Part shown: positions 11,510 to 48,199 of the stretch, piece after piece
How positions within the stretch are numbered: position 1 is the first letter of the stretch
Layout: every line of letters begins with the position of its first letter
Origin: Atriophallophorus winterbourni
Taxonomy: Eukaryota > Platyhelminthes > Trematoda > Plagiorchiida > Microphallidae
DNA length: 64,000 nt
Direction: 5' to 3'
Assembly (NCBI GenBank): GCA_013407085.1
Contig: JACCGJ010000272.1
Location: forward strand, 1 to 64,000
Translations under genes and position numbers: made by a program
The notes under the pieces: generated by a model
Told to the model about the DNA's origin: nothing
Seen by the model: the letters and a program-made list of their open reading frames with translations, nothing else
The model's database searches: none

Positions 11510-12100
11510 TATTGTTATTACAGTGATCTATAGTATTTTAATCAATTTTATTGAAATGTTCAAAGAAGAAAAAATACTTGTCTTCAATTGTATGGATTAT
11601 TTTAGTCGCAATGTTAACCAATTTGATCGTGATCTAAAAGTCATGGAGCAATTAGTCAAAGGGCAATAGGGCAAGGAGCAATTGGACACGGAGCTATTGT
11701 TAAGGTGCTATTGTCGCGCAGTAATTGTCAAGGAGCAACTGTCGTGGAACCATCTTATTCAGTGTAATTTTACTTTCGCGAAAGAGGAATTTATGGTTAA
11801 TTAAGCCAGATTTATCTGGTTCCACAAACGTTGCTCCTTGACAATTTCTCCCCGACAATTACTCCGCGACAATAGCTCCTTGACAATAGCTCCTTGGTAT
11901 ATTTGCTCATTGTCCAATTGCTCCTTGCCCTATTGCTCCTTGACCAATTACTCCATGACTTTCAGGCCACGATCAGATTGGTTAATATTGCGACGAAAAT
12001 AATTCATACAAGTGAAGGCAAGTATTTCTTCTTCTTTGAACATTTTAATAAAAATTGATTAAAATACTATAGATCACTGTAATAACAATAACTAAGCCAT
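11510..12100. repeat. long inverted repeat (palindrome) joining MULE copies A and B
   Basis: Left arm about 11510-11752 and right arm 11817-12100 are inverted copies at roughly 85-90% by eye, including 3' untranslated blocks (AGTGATCTATAG / CTATAGATCACT), the 15-bp repeats and the tips GTGGAACCA / TGGTTCCAC. The unpaired centre is 64 bp. The arms are the 3' ends of two transposons placed tail to tail. Confidence 0.75.
11638..11752 (+). repeat. 3' terminal region of MULE copy A, built of ~15-bp repeats
   Basis: A run of degenerate units around AAGGAGCAATTGTC (GGAGCAATTAGTC, GGAGCAATTGGACAC, GGAGCTATTGTTAAG, GGAGCAACTGTCG) ends in GTGGAACCA. Its inverted counterpart is 11817-11960. Confidence 0.7.
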
Positions 12101-12101
12101 G

Positions 12102-12390
12102 TTGACCTGAACAATTAATAAACAATTAGGGATGAACACAGCAATTAGGAGTTGTGATCAATTATCTTGATCAATTATCTTGATCTCCCCTGTGTAGCTT
12201 AGTGAACTCAGGATTGGTCAAGAGAATGCCATTTATACCTGAACACTGTTCGTACCGACACCCTTGGTCTGCCGAAGCTTCTGTGTTCAGAAGCGAAACG
12301 TTACCAAAAACTTACTATAACCGATTCATTGCAAACTCTATTTTCATGATTATGGACTCCCGATCGGTCTCGAATATATTCAAATACTTA
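12102..12390 (+). mobile_element. 289-bp insertion with 12-bp target duplication and hammerhead-like motif
   Basis: The 12-mer AACTAAGCCATG occurs at both edges (12090-12101 and 12391-12402), and MULE copy A lacks the inserted stretch, so this is a clean insertion into copy B. Inside, at 12269-12299, is a pattern resembling a hammerhead ribozyme core: CTGCCGA, a perfect 7-bp stem GCTTCTG/CAGAAGC with loop TGTT, then GAAAC. The second core position differs from the usual CTGANGA, and I cannot build a convincing third stem. It may be a short Penelope-like or SINE-like element; orientation is uncertain. Confidence 0.6.
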
Positions 12391-12402
12391 AACTAAGCCA
12401 TG

Positions 12403-13741
12403 TGTTTTTCAGTGTTTTTCACAAAATCCTGGTTTCATGTCGGATAACTACACACAAAAAATATCACTGTTATAAAACATCTTCCAAACTACTGTCTTCA
12501 TTGTCTTCTCCTTCTTCCTCTGCAACAGAAGCCTACAAATTGTAGCAAAAGGCAATGCTTTTCAGTACACTCACGGTGTCCCGACTCTGCTGACCTCCAA
12601 CAACTTTTTTAATTTTTTCTGCTAGTTTGATGTGTTTCTTCCTTTTTGGTGGTGAAGGCTGACCACTCAACAACTGGGTTATTGTGTTTTTGTTTAACAT
12701 CTGTTCTATTTTGATGCTGTCAATGAATCTGAACGCATGAGGGAAGAACGCTTCCACAAGAGACTGCATTCTGTTGTCCCAGGCCTCGATACTGTTGTTG
12801 GTTCATGGCATGTCTGACATGGTGCGTTCGTACTGGTTCCACAGTTCGATGGGAAACATGGGGGCACGGCGTTCAGCTCCTTGCCGTCTTGGTGGCCTCC
12901 CGATCCATGTGTCTTCAAAACAGTCAACAAATGACTCACCTCCCTTTTCTGCCATGCATGTGACGAAACCTTGATTTTCTGTCAGAGTTTCAAATGCCCC
13001 AACAACTTGGTCACGGGGAAGAAATGCAAGCGCAGTAAGACACCGAATCCAACATGCAAAAAGACCATCCTCTTCAGCATAGGTGGTCGCTAATCCAAGT
13101 TGCTGACACTTCCTCCAGCAGCACTGACCCAGATGAAAGAAGTAGCCCGTCACTACAAGGCCAGGAAACTCCTGTTCAAAAGCACGGATGGCAGCATTTT
13201 CAAAGTCACACATCAAGGTCGTCGGTGCAAGGTTTGGCTGCAGCTCTCTGAGAGTCTGTTTAAAAAAAGAAAAAAAGATAAAAGCATAAAAACGCATGTG
13301 TCAGTAAGGGGTGGAAAATGTCATGAAAATAATAAAAATAACCCTAACGCTTATCATGCTGAATAAGATAATGGTATTGTGTACCTGTAGAACCCGACGA
13401 TATACTGCCGTTGTTTTTCCAGGCAGCAGTGCAAACACCATCGGCATCATGAGTCCTTGGCAGCAACAGTGTATTGTGTACAATTGATGGAATAAGCTGG
13501 GCGCCACTTTAAATGTTCCATCGGCAAACTAGTGTTGACTTTCAGACAATAACATCAGATTTTGGTGGGTTGAGAAAATCAGAATGCGCTGAGAGCCAGG
13601 TCCAGTGTCGTGCAGAAGAAAGAGCTCTCCATCATCAAAGGTCTTGTAGTCATCAGGAATATTCAGATCTTTCAGACTTGCAGGCAGTGGTGGGACCCGA
13701 CCATTGCGGTTTCGCGTTCTTTGTATTTGTCTCCTAAAAAC
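12403..13741 (-). mobile_element. FLYWCH-Mutator transposon copy B, 3' part
   Basis: Minus-strand counterpart of copy A from QIQRTRNRNGR (13741) through FADGTFK, the intron-like gap, MCDFENAAIRAF and NNSIEAW to the 3' untranslated region. The 164-codon open stretch 12803-13297 gives the same amino acids as 10598-11092. The TAG before FADGTFK and the TGA before TNNSIEAW are shared with copy A. Its 5' part lies at 16969-17340, separated by the LINE inserted at 13744-16968. Confidence 0.75.
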
Positions 13742-13743
13742 TG

Positions 13744-16700
13744 CTCCATTCGACAAAAAACTTTGATCTCATTGCCATCACAGAAACCTGGTTGACCCCA
13801 ACCATATTGGATACTGAACTAATGCTCCCAAACATGCTGTCATTCCGCATTGATCTAGGGGTGGAGGTGTCCTACTGTATTACAATCAAGCACTACGCTG
13901 TGAAGAGATCGAAGACCCTGATCTGTCTGTTCCTGACACTTTGTGGTGTAGAGTTTTCTTGCAGCGCGACGACGTGGCCTTGTTGGGTGTGATCTACCGC
14001 CCTCCAAATGCGGATTCTCATACAGACTCTTCTTTGCTGGCTGCCATCCGACTCGGACTTTCTCAACACCTCACGCATGTCCTCATAATGGGAGACTTCA
14101 ACTCCCCGGGTGTATCGTCAGGCTCGCCCAGCCATCAGTTTGGACGTGACTTATCAGAATTGATTGCTACCCATCCATTGTACAGCCATGTCAACGAACC
14201 GACACGATTCTGCGGCCACCAGATCCCGTCTACCCTCGATCTGATACTCACCAACGAAGAACTGATGGTCGAAAACATGGTGATCGAACCACCACCGGGT
14301 CATGCTGATCATGCCGTGCTGATATTCGACTAACTCTGCTACTCTCATTATGAGGGGATACCGGACGCCACTACTAGGAGGATTACGAACTACACGCTAC
14401 TGCGTGAGCTTGTTGTCGCGAACACGTGGGACTTGCTACATACTACGCAACTTGATACTGCTGGGAGTTATTTTGTTACACGATGGCACACATTACTTGA
14501 CCTATCATCGACGATGAAGGCAATACCAACAAAACGCGACCGACCGACAATTAGAAGCCGGACCAAAAAATGATGGCACTACGGAATCTTGCATGGCATA
14601 CTTTCTCTCGATGCCCCACCTCAGAGAACTGGGAACTCTACAGATTATTGCGAAACCAGTGTACATCTCTCAAACGCAATGTTCAATTCCTTTATCAACA
14701 ACAGCTAACTTTGAGACTTCTGGACAACCCCAAGCTGCTATATAAGGAGATCAACGCTCGGAGGAAAGTGAAAACAGGTATCCCTTCGCTCAAGACACCC
14801 TCGGGTCTATCCACGTCACCTGAAGAAGTCGCCAGTACGTTGGGCGCGCAGTACGCTCCCATCTTTCTTGCTGCCCCTAAGTCCGTAGTCATACTTGCAC
14901 CACTGTCTCCTGTGCCTTCATTGAGCTCAATCATCTTCAGCCGCGACGCCGTCTACCACAAATTGACCCACCTATTATTATTATTATATTTGCACAATCT
15001 GATACAGATATAGTGCCGTTCAACATAAACAATGAGATGTACAAAGCGAGAAGGGGGGTACAAAGCGTTGTCATCGGCATCATTGAACGTAGGCATGATA
15101 CTACCCGGTTGCCTACACCGAGAGAATAGCTCCCGGGTATAGATCACACACCCAAAGACTTTGAATGCAGTCGCAGCATATATCTCAAACGATCCGGCGC
15201 TATATTTCCAGCGTTCCCTCGGCTCAGCTGAAGTCCCACAAACTTGGAAACAAGGCTTGATCACTCCGGTCTTCAAAGGAGGCGACTGCACCTTACCAGC
15301 TAATTACCGCCCGGTGACCCTGCTGTCTGTGATCTCAAAGGTCATGGAAAGTATTATAGCTGACACCATCACACGCCACCTTGAGGAAAATCACATCCTT
15401 GCTCATGAACAGCATGGTTTCCGGCCAGGACACTCCTGCCCATCCAACCTCCTGTTGGCCAGGGACGATTAGACGAAAGCCGTGGACTGCCGGGTGGCAG
15501 TTGACGTGGCATACCTGGATTTTTCGAAAGCCTTTGATAGAGTTGATCATCTTATTCTCATTCAAAAGCTACGCCACTACGGAATCGATGACCCCTTGTT
15601 GACGTAGATCAGCCGATTTCTGCAAGATCGCACATCGTGTGTGGGCGTCAAAGACGCCTATTCAGACTGTTTTCCGGTAACCAGTGGAGTTCCGCAAGGT
15701 TCCGTACTTGGACCCACTCTCTTCCTTATATTCATCAATGATATCAGCATGATCTTATCAAGCTCATTTTTACTCTTCGCGGATGACCTCAAGGTTTGGC
15801 GTCGTATATCTAGCATCGAAGATCATCAAATCCTGCAACATGACCTCGACCGCCTCTACCAGTGGTCATTAGAACACAATTTACCGTTCAACTCAACAAA
15901 ATGCCACATTCTGGCCATTCGACACTCTGTTCGTTACGCTTATCACTTGGGGGACGAGCTTTTGCACCATGTGACCAGGTACACGACCTCGGCGTCATCG
16001 TACAAGAAGACTTGGGTTGCTCCAGCCAGTGCGACAAGGCTGCAAGAACCGCAAACCACAGTGTTGGTCTTCTGAGGCGACTTTTCAGACGCTTTGACCG
16101 ACGACTCTTCCCACAGTAACTGTCCGCTTACATCCACCCCCCGCTCGAATATGCAGTCAGTGCGTGGCACCCGTGGCTCCAACAAGACATGAACGCCCTC
16201 GAACAGTCACAACGGCGAGCAACAAAGCTTATCAACAGCCTTCAAAACATGTCCTATGAAGAACGGCTGCAGTATAGCGGCCTCTTCTCAATCCGCTACC
16301 GACTCCTCCGCGGAGATTTGCTTTTAACCTTTCGCATTCTCACAGAGAATCAGCACCCTTGCAAGTCCCTGATGCCTCTATCCAATCGACGTAATCATCG
16401 TGGGTGCACTCTCAAGATTGCTAATCAGAACAGCCGATTGAACAGTCGAAGGTATTTCCTACCCCTTCGCATATGCCGTGTCTGGAACGCTCTCCCGCCG
16501 GAGGTGGTATGTGCTGAGTCACTGTCTTCGTTTAAGCAACGCCTAGACAAACACCTATGGCAATCATCTTTCAAGTGACTTTTGTTTATCTTTCGCCATT
16601 CCGATCTACCCCATTACACTACATTTCACATATCGATAAACGACTAATATTTTTTCCAGTCTTTTCTCCCCAGCTTACAAGCATCAACGTTGCTCACGCC

Positions 16701-16968
16701 AAAGCAACCGTCCGCAAGTCCGTCATGCACTGGAGGACGTGGTGGGAATGTGTCTTGGGCTGACACTTCTCCCTATAAAAAAACCACAAATGTCCAATCA
16801 AGGTGTATGCTATACGCGAACGTGGCCCGCTATAAGGCCTATTTGCCTCCGTTTTTCTCTCATCATGTATGCTTTTTAGCACGCTTTGTGCGACCCTCTA
16901 TACACACCACCCAGTGGTTTCTTACAAGCTATCAGCTTTTATTACCACAACAAAACTATTGACTATTA
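13744..16968 (+). mobile_element. CR1-like LINE inserted in MULE copy B
   Basis: Starts inside the endonuclease domain (LIAITETWLTPT), with GVIYRPPNAD, IMGDFNSPG and the end block PSTLDLIL. The linker at 14570-14970 is open. RT blocks follow: NYRPVTLLSVISKVME, HEQHGFRPGHSC, YLDFSKAFDRVDH, SGVPQGSVLGPTLFLIFINDI and catalytic LFADDLKVW, then the C-terminal QRRATKLINSLQNMSYEERL to a stop at 16576-16578. Frameshifts and stops (for example near 15471, 15607, 16071) inactivate it. The 3' end is marked by ACTATTGACTATT, next to transposase sequence. Inserted between GCACTTAA and GAAACAAATAC of the transposase gene. Confidence 0.8.
14972..15163 (-). mobile_element. mini-RTE (non-autonomous, (AAT)n tail) nested in the LINE
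   Basis: Interrupts the LINE frame between YHKLTHL and the following RT linker. On the minus strand it has the junction motif GGCAACCGGGTAGTAT, which also lies at the start of the intact RTE ORF (26857-26880), and ends with TTGTGCAAAT plus an (AAT)n tail, like the RTE 3' end at 23.5 kb. It is therefore a short derivative with 5' and 3' RTE-like ends and almost no interior. Exact edges are approximate. Confidence 0.6.
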
Positions 16969-17340
16969 AGTGCCCGTTCTGTTGGCAAAGAAGCTGCTGT
17001 GACTTCAGAAACGCCTGTACACTGACTGGCAATGATCATCATTGTGGTTTCTTCTGTTGTAGACGCTTGTCTTTTGATGGAATCAACTACCTTCAGAACA
17101 TTCTGGCGACACGCGTCGGGGGCATTGTTGTGCTCTGATGACTTCAAGATTGTATTTCCACGGAGATGGAGTCGCCCAGAACAGTGGTCTTTTCGCTTTC
17201 GTTCACACACATAAAAATCAACAGTGGGGTCACTCTTGCTGGTTTCCTTTTTGTTGTACACGAAACGTTCGTAGCAAGCCTTAGGTTTGCCTTTTTCAGA
17301 CAAATACCATGTAATGTGTCTGTCCATTTTGAAAGGTAGC
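16969..17340 (-). mobile_element. FLYWCH-Mutator transposon copy B, 5' part
   Basis: Minus-strand frame 17327-16969 begins MDRHITWYLSEKGKPKACYE, followed by SKSDPTVDFYVCERKRKDHC and GRLHLRGN, then SSEHNNA. The Cys and His residues of the FLYWCH zinc finger are in this stretch. Continuous with 13741 and below once the LINE is removed. Copy A lacks the first 30 residues seen here. Confidence 0.7.
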
Positions 17341-17419
17341 CTTCAACTGAACTATTTAACTATTTATGACAATCAAACAAGTAAACAAGTGAACTGAGTT
17401 CAAGCTCAAACCAGCAATA

Positions 17420-18373
17420 TCAATAGTTCAATAGTTTATTACGGTATAAAAAGTGGGGAGCTTGTACAAACCGCAGGGTGGATTGTGCGGTGGATCGAAA
17501 AGAATAGTAAAATGTTCGAGTTTCCAAGGCCTTATAGCGGGCCACATTCGCGTTAGCCTGCACCATCAGTGGATTTTTGTGGCATTTGGACAGGTAGGGC
17601 GTCAACTCGGGACACCGCTACCCACCACATCCTCCGGAACAGGGTCAGCTGAGACTGCGTGCGCTTGGACTTCCGATACTGGGATCTGGAAGAGCAATGA
17701 AACTGGAGAAGTGTTAGAGGGGTAGTGACGAAAATGCGAATGGCACAGAAAGAGAACTTACCGTTGCCACGAGGGGGTATTAGTGTCTTGGGAGTGGGAG
17801 ATTTCATGGAAGTGGGAATCGAGGAGACCTTTGAAAGAACCGAAAGAAGCGGATTCAAAAAGCTTGCATAGAAGAGAATTCCATGGACTGCAGACTCGCA
17901 CCGAGAAAAACCTGCGGCGACATTCAAGTCGACTTTGCTGATGTAGCAATCTAAGTCCATGTCCTTTGAGATTTGTGCTGATGGATGGGACGAGTAGGGA
18001 GCTGCATGGATTGGAGGGGTCGCTCAGTATCCGGTATGTAAGTATCATGTCTCCACGGAGAAGACGGTACGTAACGGAGTATGTGTTTAAACGGCGTAAT
18101 CTCTCCTCGTATGGCAAGTGGCGCATACCGCGGACGAGCTTTGTCGCACGCCGTTGGGCGTTTTCGAGGAGTGACATGTCATTGCATAGCCACAGCCGCC
18201 AAGCCTGCACTGCGTATTCCAAGTGTGGCCGGATGTAAATGTTCAACAGAGTCGGCAAGAGAAACCGGTCGAACTTGCCGAGGGCGCGGCGAAGTAGGCC
18301 GGCGTTGCGGTTGGCTGCAGCTGCTGCGCGTTCGCATTGTTCTGTGCAACCAAGGTCTTGCTGAATGATAAGT
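17420..18373 (-). mobile_element. CR1-like LINE 3' fragment
   Basis: Minus-strand codons 18370-17758 are open: LGLIIQQDLGCTEQC, YIRPHLEYAVQAW, NAQRRATKLVRGMRHLPYEERL, YRLLRGDMILTYRIL and a final CSPWNSLL and FKGLLDSHF. It is the same family as 13744-16968: the untranslated tails share AACGTGGCCCGCTATAAGGCC (in the two orientations, with one mismatch) and end in CTATTGA units. 5'-truncated at 18373, directly against a MULE fragment. Confidence 0.75.
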
Positions 18374-18374
18374 C

Positions 18375-18456
18375 CAAGAGTGACCCCATCGTTGATTTTT
18401 AGGTGTGTGTACGAAAGCGAAAAGACCACTGTTCCGGGCGACTCCATCTCCGTGGA
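18375..18456 (+). mobile_element. FLYWCH fragment of MULE, plus strand
   Basis: About 80 bp reading DPIVDF, stop, VCVRKRKDHCSGRLHLRG. It is inverted relative to 17140-17230 and begins at the same codon at which copy A begins (9893). Confidence 0.65.
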
Positions 18457-18477
18457 ACTGAGTTCAAGTGAACTCAG

Positions 18478-18566
18478 TTCACTTGTACAAGGAGCAAATG
18501 TCCAAGCAGCAACTGTCCGAGGAGTAATTTGTCAAGGAGCAATTGTCAGAGGAGCAACTGTCGGTA
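18478..18566 (+). repeat. MULE terminal repeat region (outer end)
   Basis: AAGGAGCAAATGTCC, AAGCAGCAACTGTCC, GAGGAGTAATTTGTC, AAGGAGCAATTGTC and GAGGAGCAACTGTCG in succession, the same ~15-bp unit family as 11638-11752. It marks one outer end of the transposon cluster. Confidence 0.7.
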
Positions 18567-18659
18567 CCCCGATTTATCTTGCTTTCGTGATGAGGTGTCT
18601 GGCTTGCCTTGAATTACACCACATGGAATCGGTTAATTAGTTGTAGTGAAATCATTAAT

Positions 18660-18930
18660 GTGAACTGAAAAGGTGCGATAAGATTTGAAAACAACGAAAC
18701 CAGATCAATAAAAGCTCATAAATATCTGAATGATAACTTCAAAAGGAGTAGCGTATGGGAAACTCAATCGAAAGCTTTGCTTATGTCTAAGCATACAACA
18801 AGGACTGCTAATCCTTAGTCAAGGGAAGCAGTTATGAGATCTAAGTACTACAACTAGCAGGTTACACAAGATTTTGGTTAAGGAATCCATGTTGGAGTGG
18901 GGAGAACCCTTCTGGACCAAGGTTGCCCAA
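18660..18930 (-). mobile_element. CR1-like LINE RT relic
   Basis: On the minus strand, QHGFLNQNLV-like sequence at about 18890 and SKAFD-stop-VSHTLLL at about 18775 keep the spacing of the two RT blocks seen in 4219-4400. Several stops and shifts. Confidence 0.5.
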
Positions 18931-18969
18931 CAAAGATTTTTGACTAACCTATAGGTCGCATGATCTCGG

Positions 18970-19250
18970 TATGTGTCACCTGACTCCAGGTCTGAAAATT
19001 GTAAGTTGTCACGACGTGCGATGGATGTGAAGAATTACGCCTCTACCTTGACGTTGCGTGGTTTGTGGACCGTGTATACAGTAAAAGGACGTCCTGATAG
19101 AATGTGTCGAAAGTGTTTCATTGCGATGTATACTGCAAGTAGCTTGCGCTGGTTGGAGCTTTCGAGCAATGGCAAGTGGTTTGCACTTGTCATTCATGAT
19201 GTTTTATACTACTGTTCCTACAGTGTTGTGAGAAGCAGTCGTTTTCACCG
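18970..19250 (-). mobile_element. Ty3/gypsy RNase H relic
   Basis: Minus strand reads KLLAVYIAMKHFRHILSGR, then PFTVYTVHKP, the RNase H signature block with the usual Asp of TDHKP changed to Val. It is a different gypsy lineage from the copies at 28-31 kb. The RT part lies at 19510-19740, with a short retroposon between. Confidence 0.6.
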
Positions 19251-19289
19251 CTTGTTTTGCTCTGCGGTTAGTTGAAATGTTTACCAGTA

Positions 19290-19500
19290 CGGATGTGCAA
19301 TCTTACAGTACTTTGTGCTGTGCGATTGACCACGCGTAGTGAGCTGCATGCTGAAACAGGCTGGAGTCTCACTACTATTTGTATTCTCTATTTCGCATAT
19401 CTGTCTAGGCCTGGGCAACCTGACAGTAATATCGCGCACGTACAGTCTCTGACTGTGCGGCACTTTGCATGGATCAGGCTTGTGCTTTCATACCATACCA
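19290..19500 (+). mobile_element. short retroposon (family S), nearly full copy
   Basis: Family S consensus as read from the window: starts CGGATGTGCAATC, middle GAGCTGCATGCTGAAACA and GTCTCACTACCA, then CTGTCTAGGCCTGGGCAACC, ACTGTGCGGCACTTTGCCTG, TGTGCTTTCATAC and a tail of CATAC or CATA units; full length about 235 bp. This copy splits the gypsy relic. Confidence 0.75.
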
Positions 19501-19509
19501 GCAGTGTGA

Positions 19510-19740
19510 GTTTACTGCGGTTGGTTTCAGATTCTTTGACCGCGGCGAGTAAATCCGTTGTCTTGGTGAACCTTTTGGGGCATATATGTCGAAAGTTGAT
19601 TAATGGCGGCATGTTGCCGTGCAGTTTGTAGTGAGGTCTTCGGCGCACAGGGAGGATTCCTTGATACGAGGAAGTGGATGCCTGATTGGATCTGTGAGTT
19701 CATTGAGTTCTCTGTGGTTGCCACATGTTTTCATGGCGCT
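19510..19740 (-). mobile_element. Ty3/gypsy RT relic
   Basis: Minus strand gives CGNHRELNELTDPIRHPLPR (compare CGDYRRLN...DRYPIP in intact RT) and, after a large internal loss, INFRHICPKRFTKTTDLLA (compare VNFYRRFIP...PLSDLL). Same element as 18970-19250. Confidence 0.55.
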
Positions 19741-20351
19741 TGAAATCTTAGAATTCTTAAGGTTTGGCGATGATCATTGACAATTAAAGGGACGAAGTTG
19801 CTCGCGTTTTACGTTGGTTGCAAAGGTAATGGTCTGTGGGGCCTGGATAAACGTGTAGGGCAGTATGCAAAGCTTTGCGTTGTTGCCGTGCGTCCGACAA
19901 TTCTAGCAAAAACCTTTAGTAATCACCTGGAATTAATTGCGTATTATGTCGTGACAGAGTAATACGTGTCTTGCCGAGGGATTTACGAATCTAATTGGCA
20001 TTAGGGAATATCATAGTGAGTCATTCAAGCGTCTCTTCCGACATGCGATAGGAGAGATCAAAGGAGTTTGCCGGAGGTCTACCGTGTGTGAGTAAACGTT
20101 ATGGTTATCCGAAAGGCCTCTAGGAATTTATGACCGGAGAACGCCAGCTTGAACCGAGATAATTGCTTTGACGTTAGTCGGAAGACACTTCATCCGCAAG
20201 TGTTTAAGAAGTACACCAGTGCTGTTGTTACGGTCAGGCAATTATCGCATATGCCTCAACAGATACGAGGCCTTCCGGTTTCCTTAACTTTGCATCGGTT
20301 ATAACGCGGTGCTCCCTAAATACATTCAGGATAATCGCTTGGCGTTTTGAT
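19741..20351. other. no recognisable gene
   Basis: Probably upstream parts of the gypsy relic; no domain can be read. Confidence 0.3.
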
Positions 20352-20404
20352 GTCGAAGATTTCAAACGGACAGAAAGAAAAAAGTGTTGTCCATTGTGGG
20401 TGCT

Positions 20405-20495
20405 TCTCTGCAGCTTTCTTCAGGAACAAATTCTGGATGTTCGATTGGCTCGTTAGCCACTTACTGTCCTGTACAAACTGAACTGAATTGTAAAG
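20405..20495 (+). repeat. LINE 3' tail block
   Basis: TCGATTGGCTCGTTAGCCAC then GTCCTGTACAAACTGAACTGAA, the same 3' end as 3950-4016 with a shorter CTGAA run. A solitary 3' fragment. Confidence 0.6.
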
Positions 20496-20782
20496 ATCCT
20501 TTTAAATCTCTTTGGAGATACAAAGGATCCACCGTGTACATATGTCACACTGGACTGTACATGCTTTCTTAGGAACCTTTTTACATTTAAAACGAGTGTC
20601 CGCATCAGAAATTGTTGCAGATGCTCGTTGAGGCTCTTTCGTAACGGTCAGCCAAACGGTGTGAAATTTCGCTTGCTTCATTCTTCCTTGTGCTCACCCT
20701 TTTTAATTTATCAACTATTATGATTCTGCAACAAAATTTACTTACTGAAGTTCGTGTGATTTCATTTTGCGATTTTCGTATT

Positions 20783-20860
20783 ATGTATGTATGAAAGCAC
20801 AAGCCTGATCTAGGCAAAGTGCCGCACGGTCAGAGACTGCACGTGGGCTAAGATACTGTC
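20783..20860 (-). mobile_element. family S retroposon, 5'-truncated
   Basis: Only the 3' 75 bp are present (TATGAAAGCACAAGCCTGATC through GCACGTGGGCTAAGATACTGTC), beginning in a GTAT tail. It lies about 250 bp upstream of the thiolase start codon. Confidence 0.7.
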
Positions 20861-21113
20861 GTATTTGATCTCTTGGCGTGAAGCCTTAGCTAATTTGTTA
20901 CTTCATTTTCTCTTATATATTAACTCATATTGTGTACTCTTCACTCACCATATTTCTGGTACTTTATTTAAAAGAAGTATTAGTATTATTCAGAATTTTT
21001 TATTAAGCAGTTTGTATTAGCTAGGGCTATACAGTAATTACAAATCGATTCTGTGACCCTGCACTATATTGAGGTATTTTTCAAATTTTAGTTTGATTTC
21101 GAAATCGATTCGC

Positions 21114-48012
<26,899 letters not shown>

Positions 48013-48102
48013 TTGTTAACTTCGGAGCTATTTTCTCGACTGTGAATCCTAGTCTCGCTTTATCATTTTGTTTTTTATTTTATCTTTCACAAAAAAAGTT
48101 AA

Positions 48103-48108
48103 ATTAAA
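48103..48108 (+). terminator. candidate polyadenylation signal of thiolase gene
   Basis: ATTAAA 91 nt after the stop codon in AT-rich sequence, the common variant of AATAAA. No other close candidate is seen before the next transposon. Confidence 0.5.
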
Positions 48109-48199
48109 TATTTGCGAATTGTTTCGTGGCTTTTGCCACCATCGGCCTGGTGTCGTGTTGATTGGTAGGATATAGTGCTTGACCACAATCCCCATGTGA

